From an uncultured Muribaculaceae bacterium (GTDB lineage Bacteria; Bacteroidota; Bacteroidia; Bacteroidales; Muribaculaceae), in contig CAJUDL010000052.1 in assembly GCA_910585285.1 (NCBI GenBank), positions 1 through 23,024 on the forward strand: a stretch of 23,024 nt of DNA. The letters are read 5' to 3'. The notes below the pieces were generated by a model. The model saw nothing but the letters and a program-made list of their open reading frames with translations, searched no databases and was not told the origin of the DNA. Position numbers and translations under genes: made by a program. Of the stretch, positions 22,912 to 23,024 are shown piece after piece (the stretch's first letter is position 1; each line of letters begins with the position of its first letter).

Positions 22912-23024
22912 ATATCCCTGCTTTTTTTTCTAAAAAATTTTTCTATCTGCTCTCTTTCCCCCTCTCTTTCAAGATAGTGTCTCAAATCGTATCTGCCTCT
23001 ACCGTGAGCGTCCCATCACTTATT

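Overview
This window looks like chromosomal DNA from a member of the Bacteroidales. A Muribaculaceae-type gut bacterium is my best guess, but the family is inferred. Supporting signs are Bacteroidetes-specific families (DUF4292 lipoprotein, DUF4924 protein, lipoprotein-type LptC with a GldE-like partner, FadL/TodX-like barrel) and promoters of the Bacteroidetes form, TTTG, about 20 nt, then TAnnTTTG. There are no recognisable Shine-Dalgarno sites, no insertion sequences, CRISPR arrays or tRNA genes.

Region 1 (1-5043, plus strand) is an AT-rich polysaccharide locus of tightly overlapping genes: the tail of an upstream gene, a family 2 glycosyltransferase, a multi-pass membrane protein of DUF6056 type, a second family 2 glycosyltransferase and a Wzx-type flippase. 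It ends in a convergent overlap with a minus-strand glycosyltransferase (5024-5749) of more balanced composition. That gene is separated by back-to-back promoters from a tiny 2[4Fe-4S] ferredoxin.

Region 2 (6148-11914, plus strand) is a cell-envelope gene string: dUTPase, a TPR protein, a DUF4292 lipoprotein, an EnvC-like coiled-coil/degenerate LytM protein and a GNAT/FemAB-like acyltransferase. An ECF sigma factor follows (12122-12628).

Region 3 (17607 down to 12717, minus strand) runs DivIC/FtsB-like protein, small membrane protein, type III pantothenate kinase (coaX), outer membrane barrel, LptC and a GldE/CorC-type CBS protein. It ends at a bidirectional terminator shared with the first sigma gene. 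Its intergenic gaps carry dispersed AT-rich repeats and a long inverted repeat.

Region 4 (17885-21511, plus strand) holds a second ECF sigma factor that is a full-length paralogue of the first, then an operon of a DUF4924 protein, rfbD and prfC, closed by a strong hairpin. A minus-strand nitroreductase follows, with a G-rich decamer repeat just after its stop codon.

Region 5 (22502-23024) has no protein gene but carries the most interesting signal. A consensus promoter reads leftward through about 300 nt with several long complementary segments, including a pseudoknot arrangement, into a 15-bp terminator hairpin. I read this as a free-standing structured non-coding RNA of a family I cannot name with confidence.
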